A DNA stretch of 11,309 bases, from NCBI GenBank assembly GCA_015233705.1, contig JADFXE010000033.1:1-11309 (forward strand), in the 5' to 3' direction. This document shows, one piece after another, positions 1-6,183 of the stretch. Below the pieces are notes generated by a model that was given only the letters and a program-made list of their open reading frames with translations, had not been told where the DNA came from and made no database searches. The translations under genes were made by a program, and so were the position numbers. Source of the stretch: Candidatus Omnitrophota bacterium (GTDB lineage Bacteria; Omnitrophota; Koll11; Zapsychrales; Fredricksoniimonadaceae). The first letter of the stretch is position 1. The number at the start of each line of letters is the position of its first letter.

Positions 1-61
1 AATCTTCCAGGAAATGGGCGGGCGATTTGAGCGAATAAGCCGTCCCAGCCGCTGAAAGCAT
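1..61 (-). CDS. Possible start of an unidentified gene (partial)
   Basis: An ATG at 61-59 opens a minus-strand frame that stays open to the window edge and would begin MLSAAGTAYSLKSPAHFLED. It lies 17 bases after the comEA-like stop and on the same strand, which fits the last visible gene of the operon. There is only a weak purine-rich stretch (AAGAAGA) upstream, and 20 codons are too few to recognise a family. A competing reading is the tail of a plus-strand gene ending in TGA at 53-55. I cannot decide between them from this fragment. Confidence 0.25.
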   Translation of the reverse strand, partial: MLSAAGTAYSLKSPAHFLED

Positions 62-78
62 TAACCCAAATTGTCTTC

Positions 79-462
79 TTATTTTCTGCTGACAGCTGAC
101 TGCTGACCGCTGACTCCAGACTGCCGATTCACTTTCAAGCACCCCTCCAGCCTCCGCCACTTTCCTTTGGATATGCCGGCAGCTATGCGCACGTCTTCCA
201 GCGTCTTGAACGGTCCGTTCGCTTTACGATAATCAATAATCGCATGCGCCGTCGTTGGATTCATCCGCGGCAGCGCAACGAGATCCTCGAAAGATGCTGT
301 ATTGACATTCACGCGGGGAAAAAAGGATGGATCATCGAGGATGTGAAGGACCCTGACCCGGTCCCCATGGCCTTTCAGGGACAGGTCAAGGCCCAATCCG
401 GCAACAATGACCAGGCCGACAAAAAGAAAGACCTGACGCTCCTGCTGAGTAAGGTGGATCAT
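79..462 (-). CDS. comEA: ComEA-like helix-hairpin-helix DNA-binding protein
   Basis: This is a 127-residue protein with one N-terminal membrane segment (about residues 11-25, FLFVGLVIVAGLGL) and a short linker. A ComEA-type helix-hairpin-helix domain follows at about 51-111: 'VNVNTASFEDLVALPRM', then 'AHAIIDYRKANGPFKTLEDV'. ComEA-family proteins bind double-stranded DNA non-specifically at the outer face of the membrane during natural transformation. This copy lacks the SLBB domain of the longer Gram-positive form, so a minimal ComEA role is likely but not certain. The last ten codons or so (about 117-126) come from a heptanucleotide repeat array, giving an unrelated tail '[13 protein letters not shown]'. 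The ATG at 462 has AGGAG 16 bases upstream, which is too far to be a normal ribosome site, so the start is not firmly set. It lies 86 bases after the helicase gene. Confidence 0.8.
   Translation of the reverse strand: MIHLTQQERQVFLFVGLVIVAGLGLDLSLKGHGDRVRVLHILDDPSFFPRVNVNTASFEDLVALPRMNPTTAHAIIDYRKANGPFKTLEDVRIAAGISKGKWRRLEGCLKVNRQSGVSGQQSAVSRK
87..114 (-). repeat. Heptanucleotide repeat array A (4 units), comEA 3' end
   Basis: On the plus strand there are four tandem heptamers NGCTGAC with N = T, A, T, C. On the coding minus strand this reads GTCAGCN. The array sits in frame at the very end of the comEA-like gene, just before its stop at 79-81. The order of the variable base (T-A-T-C) is the same as in array D inside leuS. 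Confidence 0.85.
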
Positions 463-548
463 ACAACCCCGGGCAATGCTCCTGACGGGGCGGGAAAGGC
501 ATGGAAGGTGTCAGAATAATATCAAGGAAACGGCGGGTTGTCAAAAGA

Positions 549-2231
549 TCAAAACAACTTCATCTGATCCCGCTCCGGATCGCGGTGGAACTTGCGGGCC
601 TTTTCTTGCTCGTAGGCCTTGAGTTCCTCCTCGATATCGGCGAGAAAGCGCGACGGCGCCAGCTCAGCGGTCTGGCCGTAAATGAGGCGCCTGTGCGCAC
701 GAACCAAGTACAGCTCCTCCCTGGCCCGCGTCATGCCGACGTAAAACAGCCGGCGTTCCTCCTCAAGGTCCGAGGAAAAGAATTCCAGGTCCAGCGGCAG
801 AAGCCCTTCCTCGCAACCGACGATAAAGATGACCGGGAACTCCAGGCCCTTGGCCGCGTGAAGCGTCATCAGCGAAACCTTTTCGGCCCTGGCCAAATAA
901 CAATCCTCCGGCGTCTGCAGCGCCAGGACGTCGAGGAATTCAGCGACAGTCGCCGCCTCTTTGGCGATCGCCTGAAAATACTCCCAATGTTCGTTCAGTG
1001 CAGCGTCTTTCTTCCTGAGCGCCATGAGCGCCGCCAGCGGACCAGCGGCGGACGCGGACGATTTGAGCGCTGCGCGGGTTTCCGAACTCAGCTTCAGCGC
1101 CTTGTCGCCGGAAACCTGATACGGCACGCCCAGCCGGGACAGCGCCTCGGCGATCGAGCGGCCCTGCGCGTTCAACCGGTAGAGGACCGCGATATCGGCG
1201 AACGACCGCACCGCCGCCTCTTCCGTCACGCGGCCGGAGTTACGCGAAAAGTTGCTTGTGCCGCCGACGATCTTTTCGATCGAGTGTGCGATATATTCGG
1301 CCTCCGCCCTGTCCGTGACGCAGGCGTGGATCTTCAACAGCCCTTTGGCATGGATCTCGGCTATCAATTCCGAGACCGGAAAACGGGCGCCCTTCCCAAT
1401 CACCTGACCAGTCGCCTCCAGAAGATTGCCGCAGGAGCGGTAATTGCGGGACAGCTCAAGGACTTTTGCCAGCGAGAATGTGCGGACGAACGAATGAAAA
1501 AATCCCACGTCACTCCCGCGAAAGCCGTAGATCGCCTGGTTAGGGTCACCGATCGCGGTCAGCTGAACGCCGTCGCCGACAAGTTCCCGCAGAAGCGACT
1601 CCTGGACCGCGCTCACATCCTGAAACTCATCAACCAGGATAAAACGGTACATCCGGCGGACCTGTGCGCGAATATCCGCCTCATCCCGCAGCAGGAGAAC
1701 CGCATCGCGCAGGATATCATCGAAATCGACCAAGGACTTGTCGCGCAACATCTGGCGAAAAGCACTGATCTGGGGATCAGCCGTCTCTGTGTCAGCAGTC
1801 GCTTTCCAGTCAGCGATCTTTTTGAGGATGCGGCCGCGCTCAGCCCGGGAACGCTCAGGCCAGAAATCTTTCGCCAGCGTCTCGATCTCGTCTGGCGAGA
1901 CAATGGAAAAGGTCAGCGGGAATTTCAAACGGTCGGCATAACAACGGAGAAGACGCAAACTGAAGGCATGGAACGTCCCGACCTCGACCTGCGACTTGAG
2001 ATCAACACCCAGCTCGCGCAGGCGCCGGGACATCTCATCAGCTGCCTTGTTGGTAAAGGTAATGGCCAGGATCTTTTCTGTGGGCTGGAGATCCTGCGTC
2101 AGGCGTTGGATGCGATGCGTCAGGGTCTTGGTCTTGCCGGTGCCGGGTCCGGCGACGATAAGAAGATGCGAGCCGTCATGATCAACGGCCGAACGCTGCT
2201 CGACATTAAGTGCCGCTGGCGCTGAAGCCAT
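549..2231 (-). CDS. uvrD: UvrD/PcrA-type superfamily 1A DNA helicase, short form
   Basis: This is a 3'-5' DNA helicase/translocase of the UvrD/Rep/PcrA family, acting in repair. Visible motifs in order: Q motif LNVEQRSAV (8-16), Walker A AGPGTGKT (27-34), motif Ia 'AITFTNKAADEM', motif II 'VDEFQDVS', motif III 'IGDPNQAIYGFRGSD', motif IV 'LSRNYRS', motif V 'MTLHAAKGLEFPVIF', and motif VI 'ERRLFYVGMTRAREELYL'. At 560 residues it is clearly shorter than UvrD/PcrA (about 720). The region between motifs IV and V (2B) is reduced and the C-terminal Tudor-like part is missing. It ends instead in QMKLF, matching the QxxLF sliding-clamp binding consensus. I chose the ATG at 2231 because AGAGG lies 5 bases upstream; a GTG at 2234 is the alternative. 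The start overlaps the UPF0316 stop (TGATG), so translation is probably coupled. Confidence 0.93.
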   Translation of the reverse strand: MASAPAALNVEQRSAVDHDGSHLLIVAGPGTGKTKTLTHRIQRLTQDLQPTEKILAITFTNKAADEMSRRLRELGVDLKSQVEVGTFHAFSLRLLRCYADRLKFPLTFSIVSPDEIETLAKDFWPERSRAERGRILKKIADWKATADTETADPQISAFRQMLRDKSLVDFDDILRDAVLLLRDEADIRAQVRRMYRFILVDEFQDVSAVQESLLRELVGDGVQLTAIGDPNQAIYGFRGSDVGFFHSFVRTFSLAKVLELSRNYRSCGNLLEATGQVIGKGARFPVSELIAEIHAKGLLKIHACVTDRAEAEYIAHSIEKIVGGTSNFSRNSGRVTEEAAVRSFADIAVLYRLNAQGRSIAEALSRLGVPYQVSGDKALKLSSETRAALKSSASAAGPLAALMALRKKDAALNEHWEYFQAIAKEAATVAEFLDVLALQTPEDCYLARAEKVSLMTLHAAKGLEFPVIFIVGCEEGLLPLDLEFFSSDLEEERRLFYVGMTRAREELYLVRAHRRLIYGQTAELAPSRFLADIEEELKAYEQEKARKFHRDPERDQMKLF

Positions 2232-2806
2232 CACTTCCTCTTGAAGAAAGTGAGCGAACGGCGCTGTTGCGATGCCGGGAAGAAACCGCCGCCGACCTCG
2301 CGGATATCCTCGAGTGTATAAAAGGCATCGGACCGCACGCTCTTAATAAGATTGATGACCGACTTGGCGTCCCTGCGCTTGACGATCGAAAAGATGATGT
2401 CAGCCGCGCCTTCAACGCCGTGGCCGGACATGATGGTGGCGCCGTTGCCGTTCTTCTGCAGGGCCGCGACGATCTCCCTGCCGTTCTTGTTGACCATGAT
2501 ACGGATGATCTGCGCGCCGGAGGCCATCCGCTCCTCGATCCACATCCCGACGTAATTTCCGGTCGCGAACCCGCCGGCATAGGCAAAGAAGCAAGCGACG
2601 TTGGGCAGATGTGCAATGACCTGGCGTGCGACCAGAAGCCAGATCGATACTTCAAAAAACCCCAGAACGGAGGCCGTGAACTTGCGGCCCCGGCCGATCA
2701 TCATGATGCGCAGGGTGTCGAGCGACATGTCCAGGATCCGCGCCGCAAATATCAGCGCCGGAAGGATGCCGTAGGTGAACAAATTGGAATCAAGAAAACT
2801 GTGCAC
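2231..2806 (-). CDS. UPF0316 family membrane protein (DUF5698/DUF2179)
   Basis: This is a 191-residue protein with about three hydrophobic N-terminal segments ('YGILPALIFAARILDMSL', 'FTASVLGFFEVSIWLLVARQ', 'CFFAYAGGFATGNYVGMWIE'), followed by a soluble domain of about 100 residues. That layout fits UPF0316 (YebE-like) proteins, with a DUF5698 membrane part and a DUF2179 cytosolic part. The biochemical function of the family is not established; DUF2179 is thought to be a small ligand- or protein-binding domain. The start is a GTG at 2806 with AGGAG 5 bases upstream, an excellent ribosome site. It is unexpected between two repair genes: the helicase start overlaps its stop, so they are co-translated, but I see nothing that says why. 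The C-terminus is basic ('QQRRSLTFFKRK'). Confidence 0.85.
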   Translation of the reverse strand: MHSFLDSNLFTYGILPALIFAARILDMSLDTLRIMMIGRGRKFTASVLGFFEVSIWLLVARQVIAHLPNVACFFAYAGGFATGNYVGMWIEERMASGAQIIRIMVNKNGREIVAALQKNGNGATIMSGHGVEGAADIIFSIVKRRDAKSVINLIKSVRSDAFYTLEDIREVGGGFFPASQQRRSLTFFKRK

Positions 2807-2819
2807 GGAAACTCCTGAA

Positions 2820-2869
2820 GTCAGCTGTCAACAGTCAGCCGTCAGCAGATTTGTCAGCTGACTGCTGAC
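2820..2869. repeat. Heptanucleotide repeat array B: inverted pair between endoQ and UPF0316
   Basis: Four heptamers GTCAGCN (N = T, then a variant GTCAACA, then C, A) run from 2820 to 2847. A five-base spacer (GATTT) follows, then units in the opposite orientation (AGCTGAC, TGCTGAC) to 2869. GTCAGCAG (2841-2848) can pair with CTGCTGAC (2862-2869), giving an 8-bp stem with a 13-base loop. This is the only array in the window outside a gene and the only one holding both orientations. It fills most of the 66-base gap between the two genes. Confidence 0.85.
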
Positions 2870-2872
2870 TTT

Positions 2873-4159
2873 CTAAAATAATTCAATCTGCCCCTCGATC
2901 TGCTTGCGCTCACCTTCGCCGAAGATCTTGACCGTGCCAAACTCGCCGTCATAGCCGGCCGCGATCGACACTTTCCCGGCACGCATCCGCTTGATCCCTT
3001 CGGCCAGAACATCCCCGCCGACGGCCTGGATCTCTTTCAACGGAAAATCCATGAGGATCTTCAGCTCCGGCCCCAGACGGGTGAGCATGTCAAGATACAC
3101 GGCCTGGACCTGCTTGGAGGCCTTGCCCACGTCCCTGGCCTCGGCAATGACCTCCTCCAGGGGGATCAGACTGAAAAACGGCCGCGAACGCGGTGCCTTC
3201 TCGCCTTCAGGCCTCACCGCCAGTTCCTCGACGCGCGCCATGACGCCGACCGTCACCGGCTTGCCGCACGAGGGGCACAGACCCTTGTTCTTGATCGTCT
3301 CTTTGGGATGGAGCCTGACTTTGCAGGCCGCGTGTCCGTCGAAATGGTACTTGCCTTCCTCTGGGAAGAATTCGATCGTGGATTTGAATCCCTGGTCTTT
3401 CTTCTCCGACAGCGCGCGAAAAATACCGTCGTAGGAGAAATCACAATCAAAGATGTTCGCCTCGCGCGCCAGCTTGGAGGCTGAATGCGCGTCGGAGTTA
3501 GACACGAGAACGAACGGGTCGAGTTCCTTCAGGCGCCAGTTCATGACCGGATCCGACGACAAGCCGGTCTCGAGCGCATAAATATGTTTGGTCAGGTCCT
3601 CGTAACACTCCTCGATCGAATCAAAACCGCTTTTGGAACCCAGGACCGAGAACCACGGCGTCCAGATATGCGCCGGAATGAAAAGCGTCTTGGGATCGCA
3701 CTCCAGGCTGATCGCCAGAAGGTCTTTGGCATCCAGTCCCAGGATCGGCCGGCCGTCGGACTTGATATTGCCGATAGCATCGATCTTCTTCTGGAACTTG
3801 CGGGCCGCCTCCAGGCTGGAGAAAATGACGACGTTGTGAACCTTGCGGACCTTGTCGCCTTTCTTGTAAATGCAGGAGATCTCGGTCGACAGGATGAAAC
3901 GCACCTCACCCTTACAGGAGGCAGGAACCTCCCGGGCCGGTACGCCGGTAAACTTGTCTTTCAGACGAAAGAATCCGGCCTCGGCCGGTTCCAGTTTTTC
4001 TGCGATTTCATCGAGCCACTGCGGATGGATGCAGTCGCCGGTGCCCACGACCTGCAGGCCCTTGCGCTGGGCCCACAGCCAAAGGTTCTCCGGCGACAGG
4101 TCGCTGGACGTGGCGCGAGAGTAACGGGAATGGATATGCAAGTCAGCAATGAATTTCAT
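2873..4159 (-). CDS. endoQ: Endonuclease Q (EndoQ), PHP-domain repair nuclease
   Basis: EndoQ cuts DNA on the 5' side of deaminated bases (deoxyuridine, deoxyinosine, deoxyxanthosine) and abasic sites. It is known from Thermococcales/methanogens and from some bacteria such as Bacillus pumilus. The 428 residues match the family length. The N-terminal PHP metal centre is visible: DLHIHSRYS (H8, H10), GTGDCIH (D42, H45), E93, H108, 'IPAHIWTPW' (H164) and 'SNSDAHS' (D223, H225). A zinc-binding module follows: H276/C279 with C295-P-S-C298, then 'VTVGVMARVEELA'. The protein ends in QIELF (424-428), matching the clamp-binding consensus QL[SD]LF; archaeal EndoQ likewise docks on PCNA through its C-terminus. 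The ATG lies 2 bases after the toxin stop, with no good ribosome site of its own, which suggests translational coupling. Its stop is followed by repeat array B. Confidence 0.93.
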   Translation of the reverse strand: MKFIADLHIHSRYSRATSSDLSPENLWLWAQRKGLQVVGTGDCIHPQWLDEIAEKLEPAEAGFFRLKDKFTGVPAREVPASCKGEVRFILSTEISCIYKKGDKVRKVHNVVIFSSLEAARKFQKKIDAIGNIKSDGRPILGLDAKDLLAISLECDPKTLFIPAHIWTPWFSVLGSKSGFDSIEECYEDLTKHIYALETGLSSDPVMNWRLKELDPFVLVSNSDAHSASKLAREANIFDCDFSYDGIFRALSEKKDQGFKSTIEFFPEEGKYHFDGHAACKVRLHPKETIKNKGLCPSCGKPVTVGVMARVEELAVRPEGEKAPRSRPFFSLIPLEEVIAEARDVGKASKQVQAVYLDMLTRLGPELKILMDFPLKEIQAVGGDVLAEGIKRMRAGKVSIAAGYDGEFGTVKIFGEGERKQIEGQIELF

Positions 4160-4161
4160 GG

Positions 4162-4575
4162 TCAGACCAGAAAAGAATGCTTAAAGATATCTTTGGCGCA
4201 GGACATCAATTTCTTGTCCGCTGTCAGGAACCCATCAGCGTCCCACAACACAGCGGCTCCCACATGAATGGCATCCAGGGACCGCAAGGTAAACCGGTCA
4301 AGGACCCTGATCGATTCGGCTTCCACATCGGCACTCCACGGAACAATATGCGCTGCCCGCAGATCCTGCTCGATCTGCGGCCAAATAAGACGGAACGCCG
4401 CAAGCGTCAGCCTTCCTTCCAGACGGTGGCGACGCAAAACATGAAAAACCTCGACACGCACAAGCGGAGAAAAGGCCACATCACCGGCATCGCCCAAAAG
4501 ACGCTCAACCTCTGCTGTTCCGGTCTCTTCAATATATCTTTTGACGAACGCGGACGTGTCGACGAACAATCTCAA
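4162..4575 (-). CDS. vapC: PIN-domain toxin (VapC-like ribonuclease)
   Basis: This 137-residue protein is a single PIN domain, the endoribonuclease fold of VapC toxins. The acidic active-site residues are in the expected places: D6 ('LFVDTSAFVKRY'), E42 ('VRVEVFHVL'), D101 ('SLDAIHVGAA') and D120 ('FLTADKKL'). I use a TTG start at 4575. AGGAGG lies 7 bases upstream, the next codons read straight into the PIN motif, and the TTG overlaps the antitoxin stop as TTGA. A longer open frame upstream reads through the antitoxin gene and is not needed. VapC toxins cut tRNA or rRNA; the target here cannot be read from sequence. EndoQ starts 2 bases downstream. Confidence 0.9.
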   Translation of the reverse strand: MRLFVDTSAFVKRYIEETGTAEVERLLGDAGDVAFSPLVRVEVFHVLRRHRLEGRLTLAAFRLIWPQIEQDLRAAHIVPWSADVEAESIRVLDRFTLRSLDAIHVGAAVLWDADGFLTADKKLMSCAKDIFKHSFLV

Positions 4576-4811
4576 AACCGTTCCTCCTGGCGCAGCTTGA
4601 TGACCATTTCTGAGGCCGAAAGCCCGGGACCCTTCAATTTCACACGCTTGATCTTCCGTTTCCAACCCTGCGTCTTTTCCGCTCCCCAGTGGGGAATGAT
4701 CTCAGCCACCGGCTTGTCGCGCTCCATGATCACAAAACGCTCGCCCTTCTTAACGCTCCCCAGATACTTCGCGAAATGATGCGTCAACTCCCTGACATTG
4801 ATGGCAACCAT
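4572..4811 (-). CDS. Phd/YefM-type antitoxin
   Basis: This 79-residue protein has an N-terminal Phd/YefM DNA-binding fold ('INVRELTHHFAKYLGSVKKG', then 'ERFVIMERDKPVAEIIP'). It also has a charged C-terminal tail, the usual site of toxin neutralisation. The ATG at 4811 has AGGAGG 8 bases upstream. Its stop overlaps the TTG start of the PIN toxin by four bases, the classic coupling of an antitoxin-toxin pair. By analogy with the family, the complex should bind the palindrome just upstream and repress its own promoter. Confidence 0.88.
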   Translation of the reverse strand: MVAINVRELTHHFAKYLGSVKKGERFVIMERDKPVAEIIPHWGAEKTQGWKRKIKRVKLKGPGLSASEMVIKLRQEERF

Positions 4812-4832
4812 ATTGTCATCCTCCTAGCGAAA

Positions 4833-4862
4833 AGCATAACATATGTTAGACAACTTGTCTAA
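4833..4862 (-). promoter_or_regulatory. Candidate promoter of the toxin-antitoxin/repair operon
   Basis: Read on the minus strand, TTAGAC (4862-4857) and TATGCT (4838-4833) are separated by 18 bases, an acceptable sigma-70-like -35/-10 pair. Transcription would start close to 4826, just ahead of the antitoxin ribosome site. The -35 box lies inside the palindromic operator, so repressor binding would block polymerase. No other convincing promoter was seen before endoQ. Confidence 0.5.
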
Positions 4863-4865
4863 CAT
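4843..4865. promoter_or_regulatory. 23-bp perfect palindrome, likely antitoxin operator
   Basis: ATGTTAGACAA and TTGTCTAACAT form 11-bp perfect arms around a single central C. The palindrome lies about 30 bases upstream of the antitoxin ATG and overlaps the candidate -35 box. This is the expected place and shape for the operator of a Phd-type antitoxin. The assignment to this repressor is inferred from position. Confidence 0.7.
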
Positions 4866-4906
4866 TCTGCGCGCCGGCGGCGGCACTCTTCCATAGCCGC
4901 GTCCTT

Positions 4907-4922
4907 CGCCAGAGTACTGGCG
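4907..4922 (-). terminator. Short hairpin downstream of the serpin gene
   Basis: CGCCAG and CTGGCG form a 6-bp perfect stem with a 4-base loop, about 11 bases after the serpin stop. An overlapping alternative hairpin (GGCGG/CCGCC, with loop TGAT) uses part of the same sequence. Neither is followed by a U run, so this is at best a weak or factor-dependent terminator. Confidence 0.25.
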
Positions 4923-4932
4923 GATCACCGCC

Positions 4933-6114
4933 TCACTGCGCTGCCGGGTCCGTGACGCGGCCCATGAACAGGATCTGGCCGGAACGGCGGTCCTGGATCA
5001 TAAAAATGAACGGCCGGTCCGCGTAAAAGACCTTGGGTGGAGCCTCTTCTAAAAACACCGCCTTATCTTCCATCGTTACCGCTGTCGCGGCGGCAGCCTC
5101 GGTTCCCTCTTCATTGACCTTGATCCACGCCTTATGGTACACCGCTCCGATATATAGATCCGGCTTGCCGGTCATTCCGGAAAAGTCGGCTCCCTGACCA
5201 AAAGCACTCGCCATGCCCAAAGCTTTCAGATCATCGCTCAGCTCTGATCCTTCTCCAAATTCAAAACTTGGCAAAGATACGCTCACCTTCTCCGGCGCCA
5301 TCTTGACCTGCCAGGCCCCGGCCGCAAGCGCGGCCGCCGTCCTGTCTTTGGGAAGAATGACGATCATGGACAGCTCATCACCCTTATAAGGAAGCTCCAG
5401 GAACTGCGCCGCATCATTCTCACCGTACGCGAAGCTATCGAGCTTATGCATCATGGCCACGTCCTTGAAAGTCTCCGGCGAGAGCCAAAATGCGCTTAGG
5501 GTGGTCTGGGACTTGTCAAAGGCCGTCTGCCACTGCCCCTTAAAATACACCGCGTTCGTCAGCACCAGACGCGTTGAGGAATTCAGACTGCGTTCAGGCA
5601 GAAGATCCTTAATGCGGTCCCGGGTCTGTTCGGCAACCCAACTGTTGATCGTGATCCGTGAATTCTCGGCATCAGCAAAAAAATCCAAGCTGCGCGCCTC
5701 GCCACCGTAAACCGTCTTGACCATCTTCAGATAATCCGGCAGGAACGAAAAACCTTTCTGCGCCCACAGGGCATTGGCCATCGTCAGCTCGAACAGCGGA
5801 TCCTCGACGTTCAGCCGTCCGATCATCTCCGATGTCGCAGCACGACGCGCCGCATCATCAGCGGAAAAACCCAGGACAGTGCGCATCTCATCCGCCGTCT
5901 TACCGCGCGCGCCTTCGTATGTCATGCCCAGCGCCGTTGCCAGGCTGTACGGCGAGAAAAAGACATTGCCGCCCCTGGCCGCATAACGCTGATAAAGATT
6001 AAAGGCAAACTGGTTATTGGACTCCGACAGCGTTGCCAACGTCTGCGCCGATACATTCCCGCCGACGCCCGCCAAGGCCACGATCACAACACAAAAGGCC
6101 CAAAACTTTCTCAT
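4933..6114 (-). CDS. Secreted serpin (serine/cysteine protease inhibitor)
   Basis: This 393-residue protein starts with a signal peptide (MRKFWAF..., hydrophobic core about 6-18) and a likely cut after VSA (residue 23), so it acts outside the cytoplasm. The rest is a full serpin fold: 'NVFFSPYSLATALGMTYEGA' near the N-terminus, 'LTNAVYFKGQWQTAFD' in the middle, and 'ADRPFIFMI' near the end. The reactive-loop hinge EEGTEAAAAT (335-344) keeps the small residues of an inhibitory serpin, which traps a protease by loop insertion. The P1 residue is somewhere near 348-355; K351 is one candidate. I chose the ATG at 6114 because GGGGA lies 6 bases upstream and the signal peptide begins there; the frame extends 16 codons further upstream without support. 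Serpins are scattered and uncommon in bacteria. The start codon overlaps the stop of a broken deoC tail (ATGA). Confidence 0.95.
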   Translation of the reverse strand: MRKFWAFCVVIVALAGVGGNVSAQTLATLSESNNQFAFNLYQRYAARGGNVFFSPYSLATALGMTYEGARGKTADEMRTVLGFSADDAARRAATSEMIGRLNVEDPLFELTMANALWAQKGFSFLPDYLKMVKTVYGGEARSLDFFADAENSRITINSWVAEQTRDRIKDLLPERSLNSSTRLVLTNAVYFKGQWQTAFDKSQTTLSAFWLSPETFKDVAMMHKLDSFAYGENDAAQFLELPYKGDELSMIVILPKDRTAAALAAGAWQVKMAPEKVSVSLPSFEFGEGSELSDDLKALGMASAFGQGADFSGMTGKPDLYIGAVYHKAWIKVNEEGTEAAAATAVTMEDKAVFLEEAPPKVFYADRPFIFMIQDRRSGQILFMGRVTDPAAQ

Positions 6115-6158
6115 GCCATTCCCCGTTTTTTCGCCTCGTTCATGATCGCTTCCGTCGA
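6111..6158 (-). pseudogene. Broken second copy of the deoC 3' end
   Basis: Read on the minus strand these bases give STEAIMNEAKKRGMA-stop, against ATEAIMEEAKKRGF-stop at the end of deoC. On the plus strand, 28 of 31 bases match between 6127-6157 and 6883-6913, and 17 are identical in a row (6141-6157 and 6897-6913). No further deoC sequence is present. The fragment's TGA overlaps the serpin ATG (ATGA). This suggests that deoC once ran directly into the serpin gene before the methyltransferase segment came between them. Confidence 0.6.
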
Positions 6159-6183
6159 CCAAGCATTGGCGAATCCCAATCCA

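Noticed and set aside
2..55. Tail of a plus-strand gene ending in TGA at 53-55
   Set aside because: Eighteen codons (IFQEMGGRFERISRPSR) with nothing recognisable; a minus-strand reading following comEA is equally open and better placed, so neither is firm.
501..2225. Long plus-strand open frame (574 codons) antisense to the helicase gene
   Set aside because: It is the mirror of a gene with all SF1 helicase motifs in order; its own translation is Arg/Gln/Leu-rich with no recognisable domain, as expected of antisense frames in GC-rich DNA.
3485..4267. Plus-strand frame of 260 codons across the endoQ start and the toxin gene
   Set aside because: It lies antisense to two well-supported genes and shows no family features.
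4576..4665. Upstream extension of the PIN toxin frame by 30 codons
   Set aside because: The extension overlaps the antitoxin gene and encodes no PIN sequence; the TTG at 4575 has an ideal ribosome site and overlaps the antitoxin stop.
4866..4932. Additional small gene or strong terminator between serpin and antitoxin
   Set aside because: Only short hairpins without a U run and no open frame with a start were seen; kept as a weak terminator entry only.
6115..6162. Upstream extension of the serpin frame by 16 codons
   Set aside because: The extra residues are charged and would bury the signal peptide; the ATG at 6114 has its own ribosome site.
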